DNA from: Paenibacillus taichungensis
GTDB taxonomy: Bacteria; Bacillota; Bacilli; Paenibacillales; Paenibacillaceae
Direction of reading: 5' to 3'
DNA length: 64,000 bases
NCBI RefSeq assembly: GCF_013359905.1
Contig: NZ_JABMCC010000121.1
Location: 372,001-436,000, forward strand
In this document: positions 44,502 through 53,285 of the stretch, piece by piece
Layout: each line of letters starts with the position of its first letter
How positions within the stretch are numbered: the first letter of the stretch is position 1
Position numbers and translations under genes: made by a program
Notes under the pieces: model-generated
The model's database searches: none
The model's input: the letters and a program-made list of their open reading frames with translations, nothing else
Told to the model about the DNA's origin: nothing

Positions 44502-44738
44502 ATGAAAGGAATAGGAGGCGCATTGGCGATGTTTACGAAAAAAGAACCGGACTCTAAAAAACCGGAGGCTCAACAGAAAAACAACCAGAAATACAGCAAA
44601 GCACAGTTCGCCGAATCCCGGCAACTCAGCCGAATTGAGAAAGACATTTTGGCAGCAGTTCTGCTGGAACAAAAAACGTACACCTTGCAAGAAGCGCAAG
44701 AACACATCCAACAATTTATGAATGGGGAGGCACAATAA
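44502..44738 (+). CDS. Small helical protein preceding the sheath gene (module 2)
   Basis: The 78-residue product starts at ATG 44502 (AGGGG upstream) or possibly 44529 (GGAGG upstream). It ends TLQEAQEHIQQFMNGEAQ, echoing the module 1 counterpart. The N-terminal 30 residues are lysine-rich and polar. It overlaps the sheath gene by ATAATG. Confidence 0.65.
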   Translation: MKGIGGALAMFTKKEPDSKKPEAQQKNNQKYSKAQFAESRQLSRIEKDILAAVLLEQKTYTLQEAQEHIQQFMNGEAQ

Positions 44739-46054
44739 TGGCTGGAGGAACATGGACAACACAAAACAAGGTACGCCCCGGCGTATATATGAATTTTGCA
44801 TCGGAGGGCACATTGCCGGGGACGGTAGGGGAGCGGGGAACGGTGGCATTGGCACTTCCATTATCATGGGGACAAGCAGGCACAATCCTGACTGTACAAG
44901 CAGGTGAAGATGTACAAGCCAAGTTGGGCTATGACTGGACAGCACCGCAATTACTGCTGATTCGCGAGGCATTGAAACGGGCGCAGACCTTGCTTTTTTA
45001 CAGACTCAATGCAGGTACCAAAGCCAAGGCAACCTTGGATAAACTGACGGTGACAGCCCAACACGGTGGTGTACGTGGTAATGATCTGGCTGTTGTAATC
45101 TCAGCAAATATCAATGACCCGGAACAATTGGATGTCTCCACGTTGCTTGCGGGTAAAGAAGTGGACAAACAAACTTCATCCACCATCGAAGCTCTGGAAT
45201 CCAACGCATACGTCACATTTACTGGTGAAGGGGCACTCACAGCTACAGCGTCACTTCCACTAACAGGTGGATTGGATAGTACAGCAACGAACCAGGAGCA
45301 TGCCGATTTCCTCACCAAGCTAGAGGTGTTAGATTTTAATACGGTCGGTCTGATCTCAGACGATGCCACACTCAAGTCAGTCTACACAGCTTACATCAAG
45401 CGTTTGCGTGATACCGAAGGCAAGAAGGTGCAACTGGTTCTGTCCGATTATCCGGCAGCAGATCATGAAGGTATTATCAGTGTCAAAAATGGTGTTGTGC
45501 TCGCAGATGGTACCGTTCTTACGCCGAAACAAACCGTAGCATGGACTGCCGGTGCAACAGCGGGAGCTAATCTGAATGAATCCCTGACGTTCCGTGCCTA
45601 TGACGATGCCGTGGATGTGAACGGACGATTGACGCATAGCGAGACAGAAGCAGCATTGCGTAATGGCGAGTTTGTCTTTACCGCGAGCAGCAACCGTGCA
45701 GTGGTGGAACAAGATGTGAATACATTCCGTTCCGTAACACCGGATAAGGCACGTCATTTTGCCAAAAACCGTGTTGTCCGTGTACTCGATGGTATCGCAA
45801 ACGATATGAAACGGATCTTCGAGTCCTATTACATCGGCAAAGTAAACAACAACGAAGATGGGCGCAGCCTGTTCCGTTCCCAATGTGTCACTTATCTGAA
45901 GCAACTTCAGGATATCGGTGCCATTCAAAATTTTGATTCCAAAACAGATATCACTGTTGCTCCGGGAAATGAGACGGACAGTATTCTGATCGAGATTCAG
46001 GTCCAGCCTGTGGATTCCGTTGAAAAAGTATATATGAAAGTGAAGGTGGTTTAA
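44738..46054 (+). CDS. xkdK: Contractile tail sheath protein (XkdK-like, module 2)
   Basis: This 438-residue sheath opens AGGTWTTQNKVRPGVYMNFA and includes RVVRVLDGIANDMKRIFESY and GKVNNNEDGRSLFRSQCVTYL. It ends in a DSILIEIQVQPVDSVEKVYM strand typical of sheath C-termini. It is about 50 residues shorter than the module 1 sheath and diverged along its length. Together with the second tube gene it implies a separate particle, not a gene duplicate within one tail. Confidence 0.93.
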   Translation: MAGGTWTTQNKVRPGVYMNFASEGTLPGTVGERGTVALALPLSWGQAGTILTVQAGEDVQAKLGYDWTAPQLLLIREALKRAQTLLFYRLNAGTKAKATLDKLTVTAQHGGVRGNDLAVVISANINDPEQLDVSTLLAGKEVDKQTSSTIEALESNAYVTFTGEGALTATASLPLTGGLDSTATNQEHADFLTKLEVLDFNTVGLISDDATLKSVYTAYIKRLRDTEGKKVQLVLSDYPAADHEGIISVKNGVVLADGTVLTPKQTVAWTAGATAGANLNESLTFRAYDDAVDVNGRLTHSETEAALRNGEFVFTASSNRAVVEQDVNTFRSVTPDKARHFAKNRVVRVLDGIANDMKRIFESYYIGKVNNNEDGRSLFRSQCVTYLKQLQDIGAIQNFDSKTDITVAPGNETDSILIEIQVQPVDSVEKVYMKVKVV

Positions 46055-46055
46055 G

Positions 46056-46514
46056 ATGGCATTTTTGAAAGCAAGCGATACGATCTCCGGCCAGGAAGGC
46101 CGCGCATACGCAACGATTAACGGACAGACGGAAGAAATGTTCTATGTGAAGACGCTGGAAGCAACAGTGGAGAAACAAAAAGCAGAGGTCAAAACCTTGG
46201 GCCGTCGCGGTGTACAGCACAAAGCAACCGGTTGGTCCGGTTCAGGTTCCATGACGATCTTTTATACCACTTCCCGTTTCCGTGAGCTGATGCTCCAGTA
46301 CATGCAAAATGGTGTGGACACGTACTTCGACATTGAAGTGACCAACGAAGATCCTTCGTCTACGATTGGCAAACAGACCGTAACCCTCAAAGGCGTCAAT
46401 CTCGACAGTGTGATCATGGCATCCCTGGATACCGAGGCGGAGGCGTTGGAGGAAGAAGTGAGCTTTACTTTTGAAGATGTCGATATGCCTGTATCGTTCA
46501 ATCTGCCGAAGTAA
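46056..46514 (+). CDS. xkdM: Tail tube protein (XkdM-like, module 2)
   Basis: GAAGGTGG precedes ATG 46056, one base after the sheath stop. The 152-residue protein has beta strands AYATINGQTEEMFYVKTLEATVEK, GSGSMTIFYTTSRFRELML and the C-terminal EEVSFTFEDVDMPVSF. It follows its sheath directly, whereas in module 1 a 176-bp gap with a structured repeat intervenes. Confidence 0.9.
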   Translation: MAFLKASDTISGQEGRAYATINGQTEEMFYVKTLEATVEKQKAEVKTLGRRGVQHKATGWSGSGSMTIFYTTSRFRELMLQYMQNGVDTYFDIEVTNEDPSSTIGKQTVTLKGVNLDSVIMASLDTEAEALEEEVSFTFEDVDMPVSFNLPK

Positions 46515-46685
46515 TGTAGCGTGGAAAGCATAGTGATTTGAGATTTATAAAGAGTATAAATTAACAGCGGGTTTGTAAAAGAAACCTGTTCAACTTGCCT
46601 GTGTTACGGGCTATTTGGCATGTCAAAATTCTGCTCTTCGCCGCTTCTTGCGGCGGGGAGCCTAACTTTAGAGGAGGAACAATAC

Positions 46686-47108
46686 ATGAGTGGATTAAGT
46701 ATGTTTTTTGCCCAAAATGCAGCAATGGATACAACGGAGGAGTATATCGTGTCCCCCCGTTTCAAGGATGAGAAGGGCGAGCCAGTGGCCTGGAAACTGC
46801 GCAGCATGACCGAGGACGAGAACCAGGAATGCCGCAAGGCGGCTACTCGCAAAATTAAGGGCAAGAACGGTGTCTACACACCCGACATCGATCCGAATGA
46901 TTACATGGCTCGTCTGATGAGTGCAAGTGTGGTTTACCCCGATTTGAAAAACGCAGAACTCCAGCGGTCATATGGCGTGATGGGGGCGGAATCGCTTTTG
47001 CGGAAAATGCTGTTGCCTGGGGAATTTGCTTCGCTGGGTGAACAGGTTCAGAAGCTGAACGGCTTCAATCAGGATATGAACGAACTGGTGGATGACGTAA
47101 AAAACTAA
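46686..47108 (+). CDS. xkdN: Tail assembly chaperone, short form (XkdN-like, module 2)
   Basis: GAGGAGGAAC precedes ATG 46686. The 140-residue protein contains WKLRSMTEDENQECRKAATRK and ESLLRKMLLPGEFASLGEQV. It ends with GTA AAA AAC TAA, the same slippery arrangement as module 1. It should bind the tape measure protein. Confidence 0.87.
   Translation: MSGLSMFFAQNAAMDTTEEYIVSPRFKDEKGEPVAWKLRSMTEDENQECRKAATRKIKGKNGVYTPDIDPNDYMARLMSASVVYPDLKNAELQRSYGVMGAESLLRKMLLPGEFASLGEQVQKLNGFNQDMNELVDDVKN
47099..47105 (+). other. Programmed -1 ribosomal frameshift site, module 2
   Basis: A AAA AAC in the zero frame immediately before the TAA stop. A -1 slip continues at 47105 in an open frame to 47287. Confidence 0.83.
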
Positions 47109-47287
47109 TTAAAGAGGGCGATTCCGAAGCCAATCTGGCTTATTACGCTCTCCATGAATTAAACATTTTGCCGCATCAGCTAATGGCCTTCTCCATGCGA
47201 GAACGAGCGGCCATCTATGCGATGATCTCCATCCGGGTAGAAGAAGAGAAGAAAGAACGGTCCAAGAATCGCGCCCGGAAGAAATAA
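47105..47287 (+). CDS. Frameshift extension of the tail assembly chaperone (gpGT-type, module 2)
   Basis: The -1 frame reads LIKEGDSEANLAYYALHELN, then a helical MAFSMRERAAIYAMISIRVEEE and a lysine/arginine-rich end, 60 codons. No ribosome binding site is present at the junction. The helical, basic nature fits the T domain of gpGT proteins. Little sequence is shared with the module 1 extension apart from a MAFS-like start to the last helix. Confidence 0.8.
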   Translation, partial: LIKEGDSEANLAYYALHELNILPHQLMAFSMRERAAIYAMISIRVEEEKKERSKNRARKK

Positions 47288-47309
47288 AAAGGAAAGGAGG
47301 GAGAAATGA

Positions 47310-49298
47310 ATGTATGCCATGTTTGCAAGACTGTATATCATGTCAAACAATATGGTTCAGCAATTTCAAAATCTGCCTACCGTAATCAATTCGGTATTCA
47401 ACCCTGGAAATCTGAGCCGAATTCAGTTGGCAGGCAACTTACTCCAAGGTGTGTCAGAAGAACAGGCTAAGGTAAATGCTGCCTTTACAGAAGGAGCCCA
47501 GCGCGTGCGTTCCTGGATCAGCATGATTAAATCAGCAGGACAAGCGGTTCTTGTACCAGCGGCGCAGGAAGAGGATCTGAAGCATCGCTATATGTCTACT
47601 ACGGGTGATGATGCTCAAGGGGAGACGATCTTTAATCGGTACCGTGCGGAAGCGTTCAAGAGCGGACAGAATGTTACTGATGCTTTGAAAGGTGCGCTAT
47701 CGCTCATCCCATATGCACAGAATACGGATCAGGTTGACCAACTGAGAGATATGACTAAACGGTTGAGTATGCTTTCTCCAGATGGAAAAAGTATGTCAGA
47801 TGCATCCAGTGCCTTGGTCGCTGCCATGAACGGAGACAACGGTGAACTTGCCAATTCTTTTAACATTCCTGCAGAAGCTCTTAGCGGAGCGGGTCTGCAA
47901 CAAACCATTGATTCATCCAATCTGGATGGGTTTATCACAAAGCTTGATGTCATTCTGCAAAAACAAGGCTATACCCAACAGGCTTTTGACACCATGTTAG
48001 ATTCACCGTTACAGAAGTGGAATGCACTAGTTAATCAGTTTAATGGAGTTCTCCGTCAGATTGGACAGGCAGCCCTCGTTGCCTTAACACCTTTACTGGA
48101 TCGATTAAATGAAGCCTTTGCAAATGGGGAGTTCACGCTCATTATTGAGTGGATTAGTAATGCATTTACTGTTGCGGCAAACGCGTTGACGATGCTGGTA
48201 AACGGTATTTTATACCTTGCAGCCGTGATTCAGCAGAACTGGGATATCATTCAGCCTATCCTGATGGCATTGGCAATTGTTGTACTGGCATTGGTCATCG
48301 CACAAGTCTATAGTCTAGTTGCTGCGTGGTTATTGTTGAATTGGCCGATTCTTTTGGCAATTGCTGCGATTGCGGCAGTTATTGGAATCCTGAACATGAT
48401 GGGGATGTCAGGTACACAGATCCTGGGAGTTATTATTGGGTCATTTATGATGCTTGGGGAAATTGTACGCGTAGTTGTGGCTACAGTCTGGAACCTGTTT
48501 GCTTCGCTGGGGGAGGCTATTGTTAACTTTTTCATAGACCCAGTGTATGCCATACAGAAGTTATTTAAAGACATGGGGATTTTCATACTTGATATATTCT
48601 ATAATGTTGTAACTGTAATTGAAGATGCCATGGAACGAATTAATGGTGGGCTTAACAGTCTGATCAAACTGGTTAACAAAACTTTTGGCTTTAATATTGG
48701 TTTGTTTCAAGAGTCAGATATTAATTTAGGTGGCAAGCAAATAAAGGAGTGGAAGAAAGGCCTGGAATCCTGGGAGCCTACGAGTGACAAAGATGTGAAG
48801 ACATTTTTCAAAATGGACGGAGAATACAATCCTAAAGCTTTTGAAGATGGTCAGCAGGTTGCGGAGGATTTACTTTCTGGTTTCTCTTCAACCTCGAATG
48901 CGGATTCCAAGGATAAAGGTTTACCAGGCGGTAATTTTGGCAAAGACTTCACACCCGAAATACCCAAAACACCTCCTATGCCTTCCATACCAACTGCACC
49001 TGTTCCCACCGTTGTTCCAAATAACAATATGAGTAACATCAACAAAATCAACAATATCGGGCAGGTGGACAAGATCGGTGATGTGGATGGCACAGTGGAT
49101 GTGACGAGCGAGGATCTGAAATTGATGCGTGAGCTTGCCGAGATGCAGGCGATTCAACGATTTGTCAGTCTGACGCCAACTGTTCAGGTCACCACAGGGG
49201 ATATCAACAGCGGACATGATGTGGACAGCATCATCAGCAAAATCACCGATGGACTGAACAGTCAGATCGTCTCCAGTGCTCAGGGGGTGTATGGATAA
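47310..49298 (+). CDS. xkdO: Tape measure protein (XkdO-like, module 2)
   Basis: AAAGGAGGG precedes ATG 47310. The 662-residue protein has a helical N-terminus (1-260) like the gpH/XkdO tape measure class, several hydrophobic segments at about 275-430 (for example ILMALAIVVLALVIAQVYSL) and a Pro-rich, Asn-rich C-terminal region (about 540-600). Predicted tail length is about 100 nm at 1.5 angstrom per residue, slightly longer than module 1. Confidence 0.87.
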   Translation: MYAMFARLYIMSNNMVQQFQNLPTVINSVFNPGNLSRIQLAGNLLQGVSEEQAKVNAAFTEGAQRVRSWISMIKSAGQAVLVPAAQEEDLKHRYMSTTGDDAQGETIFNRYRAEAFKSGQNVTDALKGALSLIPYAQNTDQVDQLRDMTKRLSMLSPDGKSMSDASSALVAAMNGDNGELANSFNIPAEALSGAGLQQTIDSSNLDGFITKLDVILQKQGYTQQAFDTMLDSPLQKWNALVNQFNGVLRQIGQAALVALTPLLDRLNEAFANGEFTLIIEWISNAFTVAANALTMLVNGILYLAAVIQQNWDIIQPILMALAIVVLALVIAQVYSLVAAWLLLNWPILLAIAAIAAVIGILNMMGMSGTQILGVIIGSFMMLGEIVRVVVATVWNLFASLGEAIVNFFIDPVYAIQKLFKDMGIFILDIFYNVVTVIEDAMERINGGLNSLIKLVNKTFGFNIGLFQESDINLGGKQIKEWKKGLESWEPTSDKDVKTFFKMDGEYNPKAFEDGQQVAEDLLSGFSSTSNADSKDKGLPGGNFGKDFTPEIPKTPPMPSIPTAPVPTVVPNNNMSNINKINNIGQVDKIGDVDGTVDVTSEDLKLMRELAEMQAIQRFVSLTPTVQVTTGDINSGHDVDSIISKITDGLNSQIVSSAQGVYG

Positions 49299-49994
49299 GT
49301 GGAATATTATATTCAACTGAGTTTCAATAACCGCTCAGAATACATGTTTTTCCCGGTGACACCAGAGAGCATTGAGTTTTCGGATTCGGGAGACGGTAGT
49401 ACGTTTAACGTGAGCGCTTTGGGTGAAATTAACGTGATCAAGTCGCCGAAGCTGCGTGAAGTCAGTTTCAGCGGGATTTTTCCGGCTGACTACAGCCCGT
49501 ATCATCTGAACTATGATGCAAGACATCCGGCGTTGCAGAAACAGTTCTACCGTGATCCCTATGAATATGTGAAAAAGATCATCCGTTGGATGCAGACGGG
49601 TAGACCCGTCAGAATGTTCTTTTCCAGTGAAAGGTACACCATTAATATGGCGGTTTCCATTGAGAGCTTCGACTGGAAGGAGACAGCGGGTACGGTGGGG
49701 GATATCCAGTATGATATCAAGCTGAAGCAGTTCATTTTCTATGCCGCCAAAAAAGTAGTGCCACTCAAGGACAGCAAGGATACTGCTGCTTCAAAAACAA
49801 AAACTAAAGCCTCCCGGCCCAATGAAAAAATCCAGCCAAAGACTATTACACTCAAAGCCGGAGACTCCTTGTGGTCTGTAGCCAAAGCCCATCTGGGAGA
49901 TGGATCTCGCTGGAAAGAGTTGCAAAAGCTGAATGGCATCAAAGATGCACAACTGAAGAAGCTGCCGATTGGACTTGTGATCAAGCTTCCGTGA
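49299..49994 (+). CDS. xkdP: LysM-containing tail/baseplate hub protein (XkdP-like, module 2)
   Basis: GTG 49299 follows GGGGGTG. The 231-residue protein has the tail domain (FPVTPESIEFSDSGDGSTFN) and a C-terminal LysM (LKAGDSLWSVAKAHLGDG ... PIGLVIKLP). The linker is Lys/Thr/Ala-rich. It is the counterpart of 37425-38090 with the same order of domains. Confidence 0.9.
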   Translation: MEYYIQLSFNNRSEYMFFPVTPESIEFSDSGDGSTFNVSALGEINVIKSPKLREVSFSGIFPADYSPYHLNYDARHPALQKQFYRDPYEYVKKIIRWMQTGRPVRMFFSSERYTINMAVSIESFDWKETAGTVGDIQYDIKLKQFIFYAAKKVVPLKDSKDTAASKTKTKASRPNEKIQPKTITLKAGDSLWSVAKAHLGDGSRWKELQKLNGIKDAQLKKLPIGLVIKLP

Positions 49995-50007
49995 AAGGAG
50001 AGGGAAT

Positions 50008-51018
50008 ATGCAAGAGCAGATCAGGCTGGACGATAAGCTGGCAAACATGAAGGAACGGTTATTGCTGGATGACAAGCAGGGCAACATCTGGGACATTAGC
50101 GAAATTGCTGGCGATATTACGTACAAAACCTCCCGTATCGGCAAGCCTTCCTCTCTTGAATTCACGTTGATCAAGGGCAGCCTGTACCAGAATAAGAAAT
50201 TCACCTATGAGAATGGATATGTCGTGAAATATATCAGCAACGAGGTAGGCATATTTTACGGATATATCTTCTCGGTGGATAGTGGCAAGGACGAAAGTGT
50301 CAAAATTAAAGCCTATGACCAGACTCGTTATCTGACCGCAAATCAGACGTACAAGTTCGTTAACGCAACCGCTACGGATGTGATTAAACGAATTGCTACC
50401 GACTTTCAGTTGAAGGTGGGCGAGCTGATCCAGCCGAAATATGTTATTCCGCGTATGTTGTTTGATAATAAAAAGCTGATTGACATGATCTGTGAGGCGT
50501 TGGACCGAACGTTGATCTATGGCGGAAAAAACTACATCTTCTACGATGATTTCGGCAAGCTTGTGCTTCGGGATGTGGAAGAGATACCTTACGGCTTTGT
50601 CATTGGGGATAACAGCCTGCTCACCGATTACAGCTATACAAAGTCTATTGATGACCAAACATATAACAAGATCAAGCTATATCGGGACAACAAGGAAACG
50701 GGCAAAAGAGAAACGTTTGTTCATCAGGATTCAGGCAGCATCCGTCAATGGGGGCTGCTTTTTTTGTACCAAAAAGCGGATGATGGTCTGAACGAAGGCC
50801 AGATTGATGACATGCTGAAGACCCTGATGACCCTCCGTAACCGCGAGACGCAGACGTTGAAAGTGGATGCGCTTGGTGATTTCAAGGTGAGGGCAGGCAG
50901 TTTTGTGAACATCCAGATCGATGAACTGAAGATTAATCAATATTTTCTGGTAGACGAATGTACGCATAAGGTACAGGGGGGCGTGCACACGATGTCGCTG
51001 GATTTGAAGGTGGTGTAA
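50008..51018 (+). CDS. xkdQ: Baseplate hub protein (XkdQ-like, module 2)
   Basis: GAAAGGAGAGGG precedes the ATG. The 336-residue protein carries hub-type beta domains (WDISEIAGDITYKTSRIGKPSSLEF) and a C-terminal domain with GDFKVRAGSFVNIQIDELKI. It is strongly diverged from the module 1 copy but sits in the same order. Confidence 0.88.
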   Translation: MQEQIRLDDKLANMKERLLLDDKQGNIWDISEIAGDITYKTSRIGKPSSLEFTLIKGSLYQNKKFTYENGYVVKYISNEVGIFYGYIFSVDSGKDESVKIKAYDQTRYLTANQTYKFVNATATDVIKRIATDFQLKVGELIQPKYVIPRMLFDNKKLIDMICEALDRTLIYGGKNYIFYDDFGKLVLRDVEEIPYGFVIGDNSLLTDYSYTKSIDDQTYNKIKLYRDNKETGKRETFVHQDSGSIRQWGLLFLYQKADDGLNEGQIDDMLKTLMTLRNRETQTLKVDALGDFKVRAGSFVNIQIDELKINQYFLVDECTHKVQGGVHTMSLDLKVV

Positions 51019-51024
51019 CGATAA

Positions 51025-51282
51025 ATGATGCTGGACGTGATTAAAAAAGCGGCGGTGGCCGCTGTAGATGCCAAGTCTCCCGTTCAGGTAATGTACGGAA
51101 GCGTGACAAACACACAACCTCTGGAGATCACTGTTGAACAACGGCTGGCATTGGCTGAGCCTTTTCTGGTACTGCCGGAATCCGTAGTGAACAAAGCTTG
51201 GACCGTGGGCGACCATGTCTTGTTGTTACGTGTTCAAGGTGGAGACAGCTTTGTCGTGCTGGATCGGCTGGTGAATCCATGA
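51025..51282 (+). CDS. xkdR: DUF2577 tail protein (XkdR-like, module 2)
   Basis: This 85-residue protein ends in the DUF2577 barrel (VGDHVLLLRVQGGDSFVVLDRL). ATG 51025 or 51028 may be used, behind GGTGGTG. The stop overlaps the next start as ATGA. It is shorter than the 136-residue module 1 homologue. Confidence 0.82.
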   Translation: MMLDVIKKAAVAAVDAKSPVQVMYGSVTNTQPLEITVEQRLALAEPFLVLPESVVNKAWTVGDHVLLLRVQGGDSFVVLDRLVNP

Positions 51283-51692
51283 TTCCACAGGGTGCGCAGA
51301 TTAGTGCAGAAGATCAGGAAGAAGCTGCTGTGCTTCCAAGTCTGACGTATGTATTTCAAGCTTCGGGACAACGAATTGGAAGGCTGCAACTGGATGGAAA
51401 AGATGCGGTAAAACAGGCGGTGTATAAAGCGTTGTCTACACGCCGCTACGAGCATCTAATCTATTCCTCGGATTACGGCATGGAATGGTCCTGGGAAGGA
51501 ATGGCAGGGAGATCCATGGTTGAATCGGAACTGGAACGCTGGATTCGCGAAGCATTGCTTCCGGATGATCGTATATCGGATGTAACGGAGTTTGATTTTG
51601 TCCACGAGGCCGATGGGGTAAGGGTTTCTTTTACCGTGGAAACGGATTTTGGCAGCTTCAGGGAAGAGACGGAGGTGAACATGGATGTATGA
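51279..51692 (+). CDS. xkdS: DUF2634 baseplate protein (XkdS-like, module 2)
   Basis: ATG 51279 overlaps the previous stop. The 137-residue protein holds YKALSTRRYEHLIYSSDYGM, the gp25/XkdS block, and ends FTVETDFGSFREETEV. It overlaps xkdT by eight bases. Confidence 0.88.
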   Translation: MIPQGAQISAEDQEEAAVLPSLTYVFQASGQRIGRLQLDGKDAVKQAVYKALSTRRYEHLIYSSDYGMEWSWEGMAGRSMVESELERWIREALLPDDRISDVTEFDFVHEADGVRVSFTVETDFGSFREETEVNMDV

Positions 51693-52743
51693 AGAGCAGA
51701 CGTTTGAAGTTATTTTAAACCGAATGCTGGACAGGGTACCGGATGGTGTGGATAAACGTGAAGGCAGTATTATCTATGATGCGCTTGCGCCAGCGGCAGT
51801 GGAAATGGCTCAGATGTATATCGAGCTAGATGTGAACGCCAATCTGAAGTTTGCTGATACAGCATCTGGAGAGTACCTGGATCGCGCGGTTGCTTGGTCT
51901 GGCATTAGTCGAAAAGCGGCCACGAAGGCACGTTGGGTTGGTAGTTTTCAGGATAATGAAGGTAACCCTGTTGAGGTTGCTTTGGAGAGTCGTTTTTCCA
52001 CGGGGGAGCGGGTGTATGTTGTTGTGGAACGAATAGCGGGAGGGCAATATGTATTGGAATGTGAGGTCGCGGGAGCGGTTGGTAATGAGTATACAGGGGC
52101 ACTACTGCCCATCGATTATATTGCCGGACTGACGAAGACTGAATTGACACAGTTGCTGGTTCCTGGTGAAGACGAGGAAACGGATCAAGCCTTGGTTGAT
52201 CGTTATCAGGATAAAGTTTCCCGTCCGGTCACGAGTGCCAACAAATATCAGTATGAGTTATGGGCACGGGAAAACTCCGGGGTTGGCAAAGCAAAGGCTT
52301 TTCCACTGTGGGATGGTCCAGGTACAGTCAAAGTGGCATTGCTGAATAATGAAATGCAAACACCTGCTGAGGCGGTCATTGAGGCTGTGCAGGAATATAT
52401 CGATCCAACCCAGGATGGAATGGGCGAAGGCGCTGCCCCAATTGGTCCCGTGGTCACGGTGGTCGGAGCAGAAGAAGTGCCCATTCATGTCGAGGTGCAG
52501 GTCACGCTTGCATCAGGCTCAACGTACGACGGTGTAAAAACGCTGATTGAAGCGGGGGTTACTGCTTATCTGAAAGAATTGGCGTTTGCCGATCCGTTGG
52601 TTCGCTGGACGCGTATTGCCAATGTCATTCTGGATATTCCGCCTGTGATCGATTACAGCGATCTGCTGGTGAATGGTGGTATGTCCAACCTGGAGATTGC
52701 ACCTGGTGCAGTCGCCGTTCTCGGGACGGTGAAGGTGACATGA
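51685..52743 (+). CDS. xkdT: Baseplate J-like wedge protein (XkdT-like, module 2)
   Basis: This 352-residue protein has FEVILNRMLDRVPDGVDKREGS and the C-terminal YLKELAFADPLVRWTRIANV block, clearly homologous to the module 1 protein. GGAGGTG precedes the ATG. Its stop overlaps the xkdU start (TGACATGAG region), with no insertion, unlike module 1. Confidence 0.93.
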   Translation: MYEEQTFEVILNRMLDRVPDGVDKREGSIIYDALAPAAVEMAQMYIELDVNANLKFADTASGEYLDRAVAWSGISRKAATKARWVGSFQDNEGNPVEVALESRFSTGERVYVVVERIAGGQYVLECEVAGAVGNEYTGALLPIDYIAGLTKTELTQLLVPGEDEETDQALVDRYQDKVSRPVTSANKYQYELWARENSGVGKAKAFPLWDGPGTVKVALLNNEMQTPAEAVIEAVQEYIDPTQDGMGEGAAPIGPVVTVVGAEEVPIHVEVQVTLASGSTYDGVKTLIEAGVTAYLKELAFADPLVRWTRIANVILDIPPVIDYSDLLVNGGMSNLEIAPGAVAVLGTVKVT

Positions 52744-53285
52744 GCAAAGCAGAGGTATTAATGACTCTTTTGCCGTCGTTGTATGAAAATGTGCTGGAGA
52801 TGCAGCTTCTTACCGAGACCGAAGGGGTTGAGTTAGACAAGCTTACCGTTGGTTTGGAAAGTGTGCTGGATCAATTCTACCCGGAGTCTGCGACCTGGGC
52901 ATTGGAGCGTTATGAGCGGGATTTGCAGATTCAGACGAATCAAGCCAAGCCGGACGACCAGCGGAGATCCGTGATCATTTCCAAAATGCGCGGCAGCGGC
53001 AAAGTCTCTGGCTCCATGCTTAAGAACGTGGCGCAGGCCTACGAAAGTGGCAGTATTGATGTATCCGTCTCACCCGAGGAATATCTGATCCGGATTCGCT
53101 TCATAGATACATGGGGACTGCCGCCCAATCTGGACGATCTGAAGGCAGCGATTGAGGATATTAAACCAGCACATATGACCGTGGAGTACCGTCTACGGTA
53201 TTTGACGATTTCGGAGGTTGAAAGCATGACGCCGGAGGAGATCGAACAGACAGGACAGGATAAATTTGCAGGAGGTGGAGCTTAA
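52740..53285 (+). CDS. xkdU: Baseplate/tail protein, DUF2313/YmfQ type (XkdU-like, module 2)
   Basis: The ATG overlaps the xkdT stop. The 181-residue protein has LLPSLYENVLEMQ, QRRSVIISKMRGSGKVSGS and RFIDTWGLPPNLDDLKAAIED, matching module 1. The C-terminus ends EIEQTGQDKFAGGG rather than the WDxLD repeats of module 1. Confidence 0.88.
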   Translation: MSKAEVLMTLLPSLYENVLEMQLLTETEGVELDKLTVGLESVLDQFYPESATWALERYERDLQIQTNQAKPDDQRRSVIISKMRGSGKVSGSMLKNVAQAYESGSIDVSVSPEEYLIRIRFIDTWGLPPNLDDLKAAIEDIKPAHMTVEYRLRYLTISEVESMTPEEIEQTGQDKFAGGGA

